Below are positions 1 through 8,800 of a stretch of DNA of 64,000 nt, in pieces (position 1 is the first letter of the stretch; each line of letters begins with the position of its first letter). The position numbers and the translations under genes were made by a program. The notes beneath the pieces were generated by a model that worked only from the letters and a program-made list of their open reading frames with translations, was not told the origin of the DNA and did no database searches. Source of the DNA: a virus; the IMG/VR virus record IMGVR_UViG_3300030098_004420, positions 1 to 64,000 of that record; one strand, written 5' to 3'.

Positions 1-335
1 TTGCTGCACATGGTTATTTCGGAAGACTTATTTTCCAATATGCATCTTTCAATAACAGCAGAAGTCTTCACTTCTTCCTAGCATCATGGCCTGTTATCTG
101 TGTATGGTTAACCTCAATGGGTATCTGCACAATGGCGTTTAACCTTAACGGTTTCAACTTCAACCAGTCAGTCGTAGACACATCTGGTAAAGTAGTTCCT
201 ACTTGGGGTGACGTTCTTAACAGAGCAAACCTTGGTATGGAAGTTATGCATGAAAGAAATGCACACAACTTCCCACTAGACTTAGCATCTGCTGAGACTT
301 CTGAAGTCGCACTAGTTGCTCCTAGCGTAGGTTGA
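1..335 (+). CDS. psbA: Photosystem II D1 protein, C-terminal part (5' end outside window)
   Basis: About 110 C-terminal residues of D1, the photosystem II reaction-centre protein in the thylakoid membrane; the first complete codon is at position 3. The frame opens with [19 protein letters not shown], the QB/herbicide-binding stretch, and continues through the last membrane helix ([13 protein letters not shown]). The tail contains [13 protein letters not shown], which holds the Mn-cluster ligands (His332, Glu333, His337, Asp342 and Ala344 in D1 numbering), followed by a 15-residue extension normally removed by the CtpA protease. Phage psbA keeps photosynthetic electron flow going during infection. 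The stop codon TGA (333-335) lies inside a -35 element for the next gene and is followed by a terminator hairpin. No intron is visible in this part. Confidence 0.97.
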   Translation, partial: AAHGYFGRLIFQYASFNNSRSLHFFLASWPVICVWLTSMGICTMAFNLNGFNFNQSVVDTSGKVVPTWGDVLNRANLGMEVMHERNAHNFPLDLASAETSEVALVAPSVG

Positions 336-360
336 TAAAAACAGAATAATCTGTTATAAT
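332..360 (+). promoter_or_regulatory. sigma70-type promoter for ho1, overlapping the psbA stop
   Basis: A -35 TTGATA (332-337) and a perfect -10 TATAAT (355-360) are separated by 17 bp. The psbA stop codon is part of the -35 box. The predicted start is near 367, inside the 5' arm of the psbA terminator hairpin, so transcripts from this promoter could not form that hairpin. The box pattern is seen directly; activity is inferred. Confidence 0.7.
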
Positions 361-361
361 G

Positions 362-388
362 AGAGGGTCTTAATGACCCTCTTTTTTT
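362..388 (+). terminator. Rho-independent terminator of psbA
   Basis: An 8-bp perfect stem (362-369 with 375-382, arms AGAGGGTC and GACCCTCT), a 5-nt loop and a run of seven T. The T-run ends directly at the ATG of ho1, so the terminator also forms the 5' leader region of the next gene. Confidence 0.9.
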
Positions 389-1105
389 ATGTCAATATCG
401 GACTTTTCAAAACAGTTAAAAGAAGGGACAAAGAAGTCCCATACAATGGCAGAGAATACAAGTTTTGTTGCTTCATTTCTTAGAGGTGTTGTAGATGAAT
501 CTAAGTATCGTCAATTGATTGCTAATTTCTATTTCATCTATCATGCATTGGAAAGTGAGATGGAGATCAATAAAGATAATCCTTTTGTCGGTCCTATGAG
601 ATTGAATGGATTAGAAAGACATGATGCTCTAGTTGAAGACTGTAAATATTTTTATGGTGATGATTGGAAAGATATAATACGTCCAACAGAAGAAACTCAA
701 AAATATGTTAGTCGTATTCATGAAGTAGCAAAGGAGAATCCAGAGTTATTGATAGCACATCATTACACACGATACATGGGTGACTTATCTGGTGGACAGA
801 TTCTTAAAGGTATCGCACAGAAAGCATTGAATCTCAAGGAGGATGGACTTGCCTTCTATGAATTTCCTGAGATATGGGATAAGAAAGGATTTAAAGAATC
901 ATATAGAAGAGTTCTTGACACTATGATTCCTGCTACACAAAAAGATGTAGATGCTATTGTTGTAGAAGCTAACTATGCTTTTAGATTAAACATGTATATG
1001 TTTGAAGAGATACAAGGTGACGCAGGAAAATCTTTTGGTAAGATTGTTTTAAACTATCTTGGTGAGTTAGTTGCTGAGATGATTATTTCAAAGAGGTATA
1101 GATAA
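389..1105 (+). CDS. ho1: Heme oxygenase
   Basis: A 238-residue soluble heme oxygenase that opens heme to biliverdin IX-alpha, CO and iron using ferredoxin, the first step of phycobilin synthesis. The proximal heme ligand is His18 in KKSHTMAEN, and the family signature GDLSGGQ lies at residues 131-137; the length matches cyanobacterial HO1. Many cyanophages carry ho1, often with a bilin reductase gene (pebS, pebA or pcyA); no reductase is visible here. The ATG follows the psbA terminator T-run directly, with no Shine-Dalgarno sequence, so translation may rely on a short unstructured leader. The stop overlaps the next start (TAATG), which suggests one operon with the small genes behind it. Confidence 0.96.
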   Translation: MSISDFSKQLKEGTKKSHTMAENTSFVASFLRGVVDESKYRQLIANFYFIYHALESEMEINKDNPFVGPMRLNGLERHDALVEDCKYFYGDDWKDIIRPTEETQKYVSRIHEVAKENPELLIAHHYTRYMGDLSGGQILKGIAQKALNLKEDGLAFYEFPEIWDKKGFKESYRRVLDTMIPATQKDVDAIVVEANYAFRLNMYMFEEIQGDAGKSFGKIVLNYLGELVAEMIISKRYR

Positions 1106-1287
1106 TGACTAAAGAATATATTAAAGATATTCCTAATTGGGAAAAGGATTATCTTGAGTCTATGAAGGGTAATTTATCCGAACAGCAGATAGAACTTCTT
1201 CAGGGTAGATATATAAAATCTGATGAAGGAATGATTTACGGGGAAATGTATGCTGATTGGAAAAGGAGAGCATGGGATATTGAATAA
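1105..1287 (+). CDS. Small conserved-type cyanophage protein, function unknown
   Basis: A 60-residue acidic protein whose start overlaps the ho1 stop by one base. It has the pattern NWEKDYLES...GEMYADWKR. A similar pattern (NWREEYKS...ALYNEWKK) occurs in the 82-residue protein at 1814-2062, so the two look like distant paralogues. No membrane segment or known motif is visible. Translational coupling to ho1 is likely from the TAATG junction. A late-promoter-like box for the next gene lies inside its last codons. Confidence 0.7.
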   Translation: MTKEYIKDIPNWEKDYLESMKGNLSEQQIELLQGRYIKSDEGMIYGEMYADWKRRAWDIE

Positions 1288-1290
1288 ATA
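1283..1290 (+). promoter_or_regulatory. T4-type late promoter (AATAAATA)
   Basis: AATAAATA matches the NATAAATA late-promoter box used with gp55/gp33-type late transcription in T4-like phages. It lies 21 bp upstream of the ATG of the basic protein at 1312, which suggests that this gene is expressed late, as a virion component would be. Confidence 0.5.
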
Positions 1291-1311
1291 CTTGAAAAAC
1301 TGTCACATACA

Positions 1312-1824
1312 ATGAAGACATATCAGAATTTTATGCTAGAATGTTCTCAAATAGATGAGAGTAGTTTAAGCCGTATTAAGTCAAAACATGATAAAGGAGG
1401 AGTGGCAGTCCTTTCTGGAAGTCGTGGTGATAAATCTAATAAGGAAAATAGGGCAAGAGCAAAGAGTTTAGATAAAGATATTCGTAGTAAGTTTGGTAAG
1501 GGTGCTACTAAAGTTACTGGTAAGTATACCGAGAAGGATGATAATACTGGTAAAGAAACAAGAGTGAAAGAAAGAAGTCATGTAGTTACTTCTGGTAAGA
1601 TGGGTAAGAAGAAGTTTAAGAAAGAGGTTAAGAAACTAGGTAAGAAGTACGGACAGGATTCTGTCATTACACAAACTAAACCAGGAGGAAAAGCAACTCT
1701 TAAAAGAACTAGAAAGGGTGGATTACCCAAAAAGAATATTAAACTAGGCAAATTTAAACCACAAGGAAAAAATCCTGAAGGTGAAACACAAGTTAAAGGA
1801 AAAACCTACACGTATGACAACTAA
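1312..1824 (+). CDS. Basic protein with T4-type capsid-targeting N-terminus; candidate internal head protein
   Basis: A 170-residue protein rich in Lys, Gly and Arg, with long basic stretches (for example GKMGKKKFKKEVKKLGKKYG). Its first ten residues, MKTYQNFMLE, match the T4 capsid-targeting sequence of internal proteins IPI-III (MKTYQEFIAE) at 7 of 10 positions, including the terminal Glu after which the T4 prohead protease gp21 cuts. In T4 this peptide sends proteins into the prohead core; after cleavage they are packaged with the DNA and injected. The strong basic charge would suit DNA contact inside the head. A late-promoter box lies just upstream. Residue -3 of the predicted cut site is Met rather than the usual Leu/Ile. 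The role is an inference. Confidence 0.7.
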   Translation: MKTYQNFMLECSQIDESSLSRIKSKHDKGGVAVLSGSRGDKSNKENRARAKSLDKDIRSKFGKGATKVTGKYTEKDDNTGKETRVKERSHVVTSGKMGKKKFKKEVKKLGKKYGQDSVITQTKPGGKATLKRTRKGGLPKKNIKLGKFKPQGKNPEGETQVKGKTYTYDN

Positions 1825-2062
1825 ACTTTATGATGACTCCAATTGGAGAGAAGAATACAAGAGTTACACTAGTAACAAAAAACATCTTGAACTTCTAGAG
1901 AATGGACCTAAGAGTTTATCTCAATCTTGGATACTACAAGCACTCTATAATGAGTGGAAGAAAATGAAAGGGTATAATAAACTTGACCCAAAAGAAAATG
2001 AAGGTCAATTACAATCATCTATGAAAGAGTTTTTTCAAAAAACTAAAGATCAAGGTATATAA
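1814..2062 (+). CDS. Small protein, function unknown; distant paralogue of 1105-1287
   Basis: An 82-residue hypothetical protein. I chose the ATG at 1814 (MTTKLYDD) rather than an upstream in-frame ATG at 1781, because the nearer start overlaps the upstream gene by only 11 bp and gives a protein that begins like its relatives. The sequence NWREEYKSYT...ILQALYNEWKKMKG resembles the 60-residue protein at 1105. It is mostly polar and probably helical. The stop overlaps the purC start (TAATG), so both are probably co-translated. Confidence 0.65.
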   Translation: MTTKLYDDSNWREEYKSYTSNKKHLELLENGPKSLSQSWILQALYNEWKKMKGYNKLDPKENEGQLQSSMKEFFQKTKDQGI

Positions 2063-2760
2063 TGACTAAAACTGAAATTATTAAAGGGAAGGTGAAGACA
2101 GTATTTACTACTGATGATCCTGATAAAGTTCTCATACAATATGAAGATAAGGTTACTGCTGGTAATGGTAAGAAGGAGTTAATAGTAGAAGATAAAGGTC
2201 GTATTTGTTGTGAAATATCTGCTCTTATTTTTAAGAAGTTAGAAGCAGAAGGAATCGATACTCATTACCTTAATACATTTCCTGTAAGTATTATGTCTTG
2301 TAAGAAGGTTGATATCATTCCACTTGAAGTTATCGTTAGAAACCTTGCAGCAGGTTCTATTTGTAGACAGACTACAATTCCAGAAGGTAAGTTCTTTATG
2401 AAACCACTAGTAGAGTTTCATTTAAAGGATGATAGTAAAGATGATCCACTTCTTACATTTGATCGTATGAAGTATATGGGACATGATCCAGAGGAATTTA
2501 TTGAACCTGCATTAAAGATTAATAAGGTCTTAATAAAAGTATTTCATAACATTGGACTTGATTTAGTTGACTTTAAAGTAGAGTTTGGTGTAGATAGTAA
2601 GGGGAATTTACTTCTTGCTGATGAGATAAGTCCTGATAGTTGCCGATTATGGAAAACTGGGACTAAACAAAGTATGGATAAAGATCTATTTCGTAATGAT
2701 GAAGGTGATATTATAGAACCTTATAAAATTATACTAAAAAAACTACAGGAGACCAATTAA
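2062..2760 (+). CDS. purC: SAICAR synthetase (phosphoribosylaminoimidazole-succinocarboxamide synthase)
   Basis: A 232-residue PurC of normal bacterial length. It joins aspartate to CAIR with ATP to form SAICAR in de novo purine synthesis. Visible family features are the N-terminal KGKVKTVFTTDDPDKVLIQYED strand region (its VKTVFTTDD part is the ATP-binding edge), IPLEVIVRNLAAGS near residue 90, and DEISPDSCRLW near residue 190. Phage purine genes are thought to supply nucleotides for DNA synthesis in phosphate- and nitrogen-poor waters. It starts on the TAATG junction of the preceding small gene. No missing catalytic segment was noticed. Confidence 0.96.
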   Translation: MTKTEIIKGKVKTVFTTDDPDKVLIQYEDKVTAGNGKKELIVEDKGRICCEISALIFKKLEAEGIDTHYLNTFPVSIMSCKKVDIIPLEVIVRNLAAGSICRQTTIPEGKFFMKPLVEFHLKDDSKDDPLLTFDRMKYMGHDPEEFIEPALKINKVLIKVFHNIGLDLVDFKVEFGVDSKGNLLLADEISPDSCRLWKTGTKQSMDKDLFRNDEGDIIEPYKIILKKLQETN

Positions 2761-2761
2761 C

Positions 2762-2968
2762 ATGCACGGCAATTTGGAACCAGAAGAAAACATTTGGAAT
2801 AATGATAAACCAGTCAATGATCTTTATCAGGACATGGAACGTCTTAATGCTTTGTATGAAGAGTTAATGTGGCCACATGATGTAGCACTTGATTTTAGTG
2901 CTGACTATGAAAACAATCGTATTATAATTCAGGTTATGGATGACAAATTAAAACGTCCTGCTTTATAA
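2762..2968 (+). CDS. Small acidic protein, function unknown
   Basis: A 68-residue acidic protein starting 2 bp after the purC stop. It contains NDLYQDMERLNALYEELMWPHDVALDFSAD and ends with a short strand-like segment (NRIIIQVMDD). The tight spacing behind purC indicates co-transcription. I recognise it only as the kind of small protein seen near purC in cyanophages and cannot assign a function. Confidence 0.65.
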   Translation: MHGNLEPEENIWNNDKPVNDLYQDMERLNALYEELMWPHDVALDFSADYENNRIIIQVMDDKLKRPAL

Positions 2969-2972
2969 AAAT

Positions 2973-2979
2973 CTAAATA
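2973..2979 (+). promoter_or_regulatory. Late-promoter-like box CTAAATA upstream of HNH gene
   Basis: CTAAATA followed by A lies 21 bp upstream of the GTG at 2994. The same heptamer recurs before several structural genes in this window. Confidence 0.4.
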
Positions 2980-2993
2980 ATCGTAAGTCGCAT

Positions 2994-3371
2994 GTGCTTA
3001 TGGAAATCCTATCTTCCCCCCGTCAGTATTTGTTTAATTTAGAAACACTGAGTTCAAATGAAGCAAAACGAATGTGGAGGAAGAATGTAAAGGAGGAATG
3101 GAATTATAGATGTGCATATTGTGGGTCAGGAAAGAATTTAACAATCGATCATGTAGTTCCTCGTTGTAAAGGAGGAACAGATTTCACAAAGAATGTAGTA
3201 TGCTGCTGTCATTCTTGCAATCAATCTAAAGCTCATAGTCCTTGGGAAGAGTGGTATCTTTCTCAGGACTTTTTTAGTGTCAAAAAATATAATAGAATTA
3301 TGGAGTGGATGAAACCAGAACCACCCCAAAATTTATTCTTATACAAACCGAGAAAAAATAACCTATTATAA
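2994..3371 (+). CDS. HNH endonuclease
   Basis: A 125-residue HNH nuclease. The core is CAYCGSGKNLTIDHVVPRCKGG followed by CCCHSCNQSKAHS: CxxC zinc pairs around the DH of the beta-beta-alpha-metal motif and the terminal Asn. The start is either GTG 2994 or ATG 3000, in the same frame; a late-type box sits just upstream. Similar stand-alone HNH proteins are common beside cyanophage structural genes. It could be a homing nuclease or help DNA packaging, and nothing in the window decides this; no intron or intein is seen nearby. A second late promoter overlaps its last codons. Confidence 0.88.
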   Translation: MLMEILSSPRQYLFNLETLSSNEAKRMWRKNVKEEWNYRCAYCGSGKNLTIDHVVPRCKGGTDFTKNVVCCCHSCNQSKAHSPWEEWYLSQDFFSVKKYNRIMEWMKPEPPQNLFLYKPRKNNLL

Positions 3372-3374
3372 ATA
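3367..3374 (+). promoter_or_regulatory. T4-type late promoter TATAAATA for first fibre cluster
   Basis: A perfect TATAAATA overlaps the HNH stop codon, about 50 bp upstream of the fibre gene at 3425. It is identical to the T4 late-promoter consensus. Confidence 0.65.
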
Positions 3375-3424
3375 AATGAAGGCAGTATATACTGTCGTCA
3401 CTGGTACATACCGAATAGATATAA

Positions 3425-5818
3425 ATGGCAACTCCGATTAGGATCAAAAGATCTGCTGTCGCTGATAAGCGGCCTGCATTATCTGATCTACAGCTAGGCG
3501 AATTAGCTCTCAATACCTATGATGGTCGTTTATATACTGAAAGGGATGCTGGTGGCGTTGGTATAGGAACAACAATTACATTACTGACCCCGTGGACAGA
3601 GAATTATGGTGGGGATTCAGTATATTCGTTAAGTAATATTGGTATAGGAACTACTAACCCACAAGCAGCTTTGCAAGTGGGTACTGGTGTTACTGTTTAT
3701 GGTAACTCTGGTATTGTAAGTGCTACTTCTTTCTATGATGCTAATGGTGTTGTAGGTGCTACTCTTTCTGCTGCATCAGGAACACAAAGAATAGTTACTA
3801 CTAGTCTGACATCTGGCACTATGATTAGTGTTGGTACTGATTCAGATATAACATTTTCTGCTGGTCCTAGTACATTAAACGTTGGTGCTGCAATTACAAT
3901 GCAGGCCACCACTGGTATTGTAAGTGCAACATACTTCTATGGTGATGGTTCTAATCTTATTAATGCAGGTTCTAGTTTATCTGCAGCTGCAGGAGTTCAA
4001 AGAGTTGTACTAACAAGTTTAACATCAGGTAGTATGATTACTAATGCTACTGATGCAGATATAACATTTGATGCTAGTTCAAATACTTTAAACGCTGCTA
4101 ATTTATATGTTGCTCCACATACAGGTGTGGGCACTGTTTCTGGTGTTGATTTTTCTACTGGAATTGTAACGGCAACGAGTGGAATCGCAACGGTTTATGG
4201 TGATGTTGTTATAGGAACTCCTACTGGAGGGTTTAAGACAGGAGCATTTACCATTGCTGATACAGATAAGACGAAAGATTCTATTAATACTTTGAATAAT
4301 ATACTTGGAAAATTGGTTCCATCAGCACCTACTACAATTAATGGTGTTAGTTTAAGTTTAACTGGACTTACTGGAACTGGTAGGTTGTGTCAAGGATTTA
4401 CTCCAACAAATAATACAGGTGGTGCTGCACCATCAGCAGGTACTCAGTACAGTAGGAACACAGATCAAACAGTAAGTACAACATATCTTACTGAATATGG
4501 TCCAGGAGATTCTGAAACTGTTACTGGATTTGTTAATGCTGTTGGTGTTGGAACCAGAGCAATGGTAACAGGTAATGGTAATGCTGGTACATATGATCAA
4601 ATTCAGATAGCAAATAATGAAGATGCTTCTAATTCCACAAGAGATCCAGGAATTGATGCAGGATTCTATTCAATTTATGATGTTAGATTAATTAATGCTG
4701 CATGTCCTAATGGATATAACTTAGTAAAGATTACTCAAGGTTCTTCTACTACTGGTTCTGCATATTGGTATGAAGATCCAAGCACAGTAGCTGCTCCTAT
4801 AATGACATTTGGTTCGATGACTTTACCAGCATCACCAACATTAGCATACTCATCTGGTATTCCTCATTATACACAAGCAGCCGCTAATAACTTCACTTAT
4901 GTTATGGGTGTTGAGAATGCTAGTGGTGATATGTATACAACATCTAGCTTTGTTACTGATGATGGAGCGACAACTGGGTTTGGAGATCCTGGTAATAAAA
5001 GTTATACGGATTTTGGAGGAACTAATCCTCCAGCACAAAACTTTGGTGTTGGTACTGCTGTAACTTGTTTGGTTACAAATACAGTAAGAGATGTTCATTA
5101 TACTGTTAGTTCAAATATTTTCCCTCGTTATGATGTATCAACTCCTTATGGAAGTGACAATAATAATAGAATAGGATTTACTACTTCTATTAATATCATG
5201 GGTACAACAGCAGTCACATCCAGAATGGATGAGGATAATATCCTAGTAAGTTCTCTTGGAACTGGTTCTGGTAATGCTACAAGAGTTAAGGCAGGTGCAA
5301 CTGGAGATAATCCAACTCCTGCATATACAGCATGGACTGGTGGTAGTGTTGGTTCAATCGATACTTATGAAGCTGCTGTAAGAGGTGGTGTTCTATATCA
5401 CGATCAAACAGATTATACTGCATATTTACCTGCAGGTCCAGATTATTCTGCTGGTAGAAGTGGTAATCAGTATTTCCAAATAGCATTTATTAGATCTGCT
5501 GTTTCTGAATTTAGTATAACTTATGCTGGTTCATTAGCAGGTTGTTGGGTATGTATGCCTGATAACTCATCGTGGACTACATCATTATCAGGTACAAATG
5601 GTTGGGCAGATATGTTCCAAGCATATAAAGGAGCAGGTATTCCAACAGGAGCAGAACCAGGTTGTGCTACTGGTGGTCTTATGGATACCAATGGTGGTAC
5701 ATTTACTTGTACCTTCGGAACAGAATCATCATCAAATGATTCTAATAACAGAATTCTGATCAGATGGAAATTAACCTCTGGACAGTCAGTTACGTCTATG
5801 TCATTCACATCTACATAA
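3425..5818 (+). CDS. Tail fibre-like virion protein
   Basis: A 797-residue fibre. The N-terminal module IRIKRSAVADKRPAL followed by LQLGELALNTYDGRLY (residues 5-40) resembles the attachment domain that begins many marine phage fibres and the Mtd N-terminal fold. The shaft carries GIGTT(N)PQAALQV and YFYGDGSNL repeats (residues 60-260), typical of beta-rich trimeric shafts. The C-terminal half (about 290-797) is a unique beta-rich domain with many Ser/Thr/Gly and a few Cys, probably the receptor-binding tip. It follows a perfect late promoter and precedes a second fibre by 22 bp. Host-receptor binding is inferred from this architecture. Confidence 0.8.
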   Translation: MATPIRIKRSAVADKRPALSDLQLGELALNTYDGRLYTERDAGGVGIGTTITLLTPWTENYGGDSVYSLSNIGIGTTNPQAALQVGTGVTVYGNSGIVSATSFYDANGVVGATLSAASGTQRIVTTSLTSGTMISVGTDSDITFSAGPSTLNVGAAITMQATTGIVSATYFYGDGSNLINAGSSLSAAAGVQRVVLTSLTSGSMITNATDADITFDASSNTLNAANLYVAPHTGVGTVSGVDFSTGIVTATSGIATVYGDVVIGTPTGGFKTGAFTIADTDKTKDSINTLNNILGKLVPSAPTTINGVSLSLTGLTGTGRLCQGFTPTNNTGGAAPSAGTQYSRNTDQTVSTTYLTEYGPGDSETVTGFVNAVGVGTRAMVTGNGNAGTYDQIQIANNEDASNSTRDPGIDAGFYSIYDVRLINAACPNGYNLVKITQGSSTTGSAYWYEDPSTVAAPIMTFGSMTLPASPTLAYSSGIPHYTQAAANNFTYVMGVENASGDMYTTSSFVTDDGATTGFGDPGNKSYTDFGGTNPPAQNFGVGTAVTCLVTNTVRDVHYTVSSNIFPRYDVSTPYGSDNNNRIGFTTSINIMGTTAVTSRMDEDNILVSSLGTGSGNATRVKAGATGDNPTPAYTAWTGGSVGSIDTYEAAVRGGVLYHDQTDYTAYLPAGPDYSAGRSGNQYFQIAFIRSAVSEFSITYAGSLAGCWVCMPDNSSWTTSLSGTNGWADMFQAYKGAGIPTGAEPGCATGGLMDTNGGTFTCTFGTESSSNDSNNRILIRWKLTSGQSVTSMSFTST

Positions 5819-5840
5819 GGAATAGGAGAGGTAAAAATCA

Positions 5841-8800
5841 GTGGCAGCATCACAACAACAAAAAGTAGACTTTCTATTAAAGAAGATTGGTTATACCGCA
5901 TCCAAGACTGGACTTGCGGAAGATTCTAGTTTAAGTGGAACTAAGAAGGCTCCTTTTGCTGAAGCCGTTCCATCTCCATTAGTCATTGCAAGTACGTGTT
6001 TATGGGCAGATAGTACATATATTCCAGCGACTCCTCCTGGATCTGATAGTGATTATGTAAAGGTATATCTTAGTGCTGCTTCTGGTCATAGAATGACTGT
6101 TGACAGTACAGTTTCTGGTAATCGTGCTTATATTGCTTACTCAACTTATAATGATAATGGTACTGCAATCTTAGGTGACTGGATTGATACTCAATTTGGT
6201 GCTAGTTATATTATAAAAGTATATAAAGGTGATCCAAACTCTGGTGGTGTTCAATTATCTGCTGCTGGTTCTGGTTCTAATGATGGATGGTTCTTTGATT
6301 ATTCTGCTGGTATTCTAAACTTTAATGATACCAATGTTCCTAGTGGAGTAACAGATAGTAATATCTACGTTGTTGGTTACAGATATATTGGTACAAAGGG
6401 ACCAACTGCTGCTGGTGGTATTAGTACATTTACAACTCAATATGTATCAGGTGTTTCTACATTTGCTGATGATGTAAATCTATATGGTACTACTGGTGTA
6501 ACATCTGCATACTGGGATAAGACTGGAGATGCAGTTATACTTAAGGATCATACTAAAGCTTCATTTGGTACTGGTCAGGACTTAGAATTCTTTCATGATG
6601 GTGCAAACAGCACGATTAAAAATACTACTGGAACACTTTTTGTTGACAATGGTGGAACAACTTTTAGAAATGTAAGTGGTACTGAAACACAACTTGCTAT
6701 TAGTGATAATGGTTCAGTTGCTGCATACTTTGATAACGCCAAAAAGATAGAAACTCTTTCGGTTGGTGCTACAGTTACGGGCAACTTAGGAGCTACTTCT
6801 GTTAGTATATCTGGTATCTCTACATTTGAAGGTAATGTAGATGCTAATGGAACTTTAGATGTAGATGGTCAAAGTGAATTAGATGATGTTAATGTATCTG
6901 GTGTATCAACATTTGGTCAATTAGTTTCTGCTAGTGCTGGAGCAAATATTGCTGGTGCTGCTGGATTAAACGTTGCTGGAGTAACAACAGTTGGTGGGCA
7001 GATAGATGGTAATGCTGGAGCAGATATTTCTGGTGGAGAAACAACTTTAAGTTCTGCTACTATATCAGATCTAACTTCAGGGAGACTTACTGTTGCTGGT
7101 ACTAGTGGTGCTTTACAAGATAGTTCTAACTTAACATTTGATGGTACTAATAAATTAGCTGTAACTGGTGGACTAACTGTTTCTGCTGGTGCTACTCTTA
7201 GTTCTAATTTAGATGTGGATGGTGGAGCAGATATTTCTGGTGGTGGTGGAACAACACTTAACGTAGTAGGTCATACTGAATTAGACAGAGTTAATGTAAG
7301 TGCTGCATCTACTTTCGGTGGAGATATAGATGCGAATGGTAATATAGATGTAGATGGTCGTGCTGATTTAGATGACGTAGTTGTTACTGGTGTAGCAACA
7401 TTCTCTAATAATATTGATGCTGATGGTAATTTAGATGTAGATGGTCGTACTGATTTAGATGATGTAGTTGTTACTGGTGTAGCAACATTTTCTGCTTTAG
7501 TTGATGGTAATGCTGGTGCAAACTTCTCAGGTGCTGAAACAACTTTAAGTTCTGCTACTGTATCTGATTTAACAGATAATAGAATTGTACTTGCTGGTAC
7601 TTCTGGGTCATTAGAAGATAGTAGTAAGATAACTTTTGACGGAACAACTCTTGCTATAGTTGGAGATGCTACCTTCACAGGAAACGTATCTGTCGCAGGA
7701 ACATTAACCAGTGAAGATAAGGAAAATATAGATTCAGTTGGATTAATAACTGCAAGAACTGGTGTAAGAATTACTTCTGGTGGTCTTACTGTAAATTCTG
7801 GTGTTAGTACATTTACTGATGCTATTGATGCTAATGGTGGTTTAGATGTCGCTGGTGGTTCTGGTTTAGTCGCTTCTTCTGCTAAGATTTCTGACTTAAC
7901 TTCGGGAAGAGTTGTAGTCGCTGGTACTTCTGGAGAACTAGAAGATGCATCTACGTTCACTTTTAGTGGAGGAACTGTATCTGCTACTGCGTTCTCTGGT
8001 ACAAATCTAACAGGAACACTACAAACTGCTGCACAACCAAATATAACTTCATTAGGAACGATTGCATCTTTAGTCGCTTCAAGATCACAGGTTACTGGTG
8101 TTGGTGGATTTAGTGTAACTGGTGTTTCGACTTTCACTGGTGACATAGATGCGAATGGTAATATAGATGTAGATGGTCGTGCCGATTTAGATGACGTAGT
8201 TGTTACTGGTGTTGCTACATTCTCTAATAATATTGACGCTGACGGAGATTTAGATGTAGATGGTCATACTGAACTTGATTATGTAAATGTATCTGCTGCT
8301 GCTACCTTTGCTGGTTTCATTGATGCTAATGCTGGTGCTAATGTCGCTGGTGGATTTGTTGCTAACAGTGCTAAAATTTCTGACTTAACTTCAGGAAGAG
8401 TCCCAGTTGTTGGTACTGATGGAGAACTAGAAGACGCATCCACCTTTACATTTAGTGGAGGAACTGTTACTGCTACTGGGTTCTCTGGTAATTTAACAGG
8501 AACATTACAGACTGCTGCTCAAGGTAATGTTACATCAGTTGGAACTCTAACTGGATTGGATGTCAATGGTCATACAGAATTAGATAACATACAGGTAACT
8601 GGTATAGCAACAGTCGCTAATGTAGTTCTTACTAAAAACACCACAGGTGTTGGTGCTACGATTGGTGGATTAAATGTTGGTGTTGTTACTTACTATGGTG
8701 ATGGATCACAACTTACAGGTATAGATGCTACTGCATTAAAAGATAGTGGTGGTAACGTAAAGGTACAAGCAGTTACTACTGGTGCAGTTGTTACTGGTCT

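Noticed and set aside
2994-3371. HNH gene as evidence of a group I intron or intein
   Set aside because: No split core gene on either side; psbA in the window is continuous and the next gene is a complete fibre.
7271-8146. 291-codon minus-strand frame in the giant fibre gene
   Set aside because: Shadow of Asp/Gly/Val-rich repeat codons; no initiation signals and no family resemblance.
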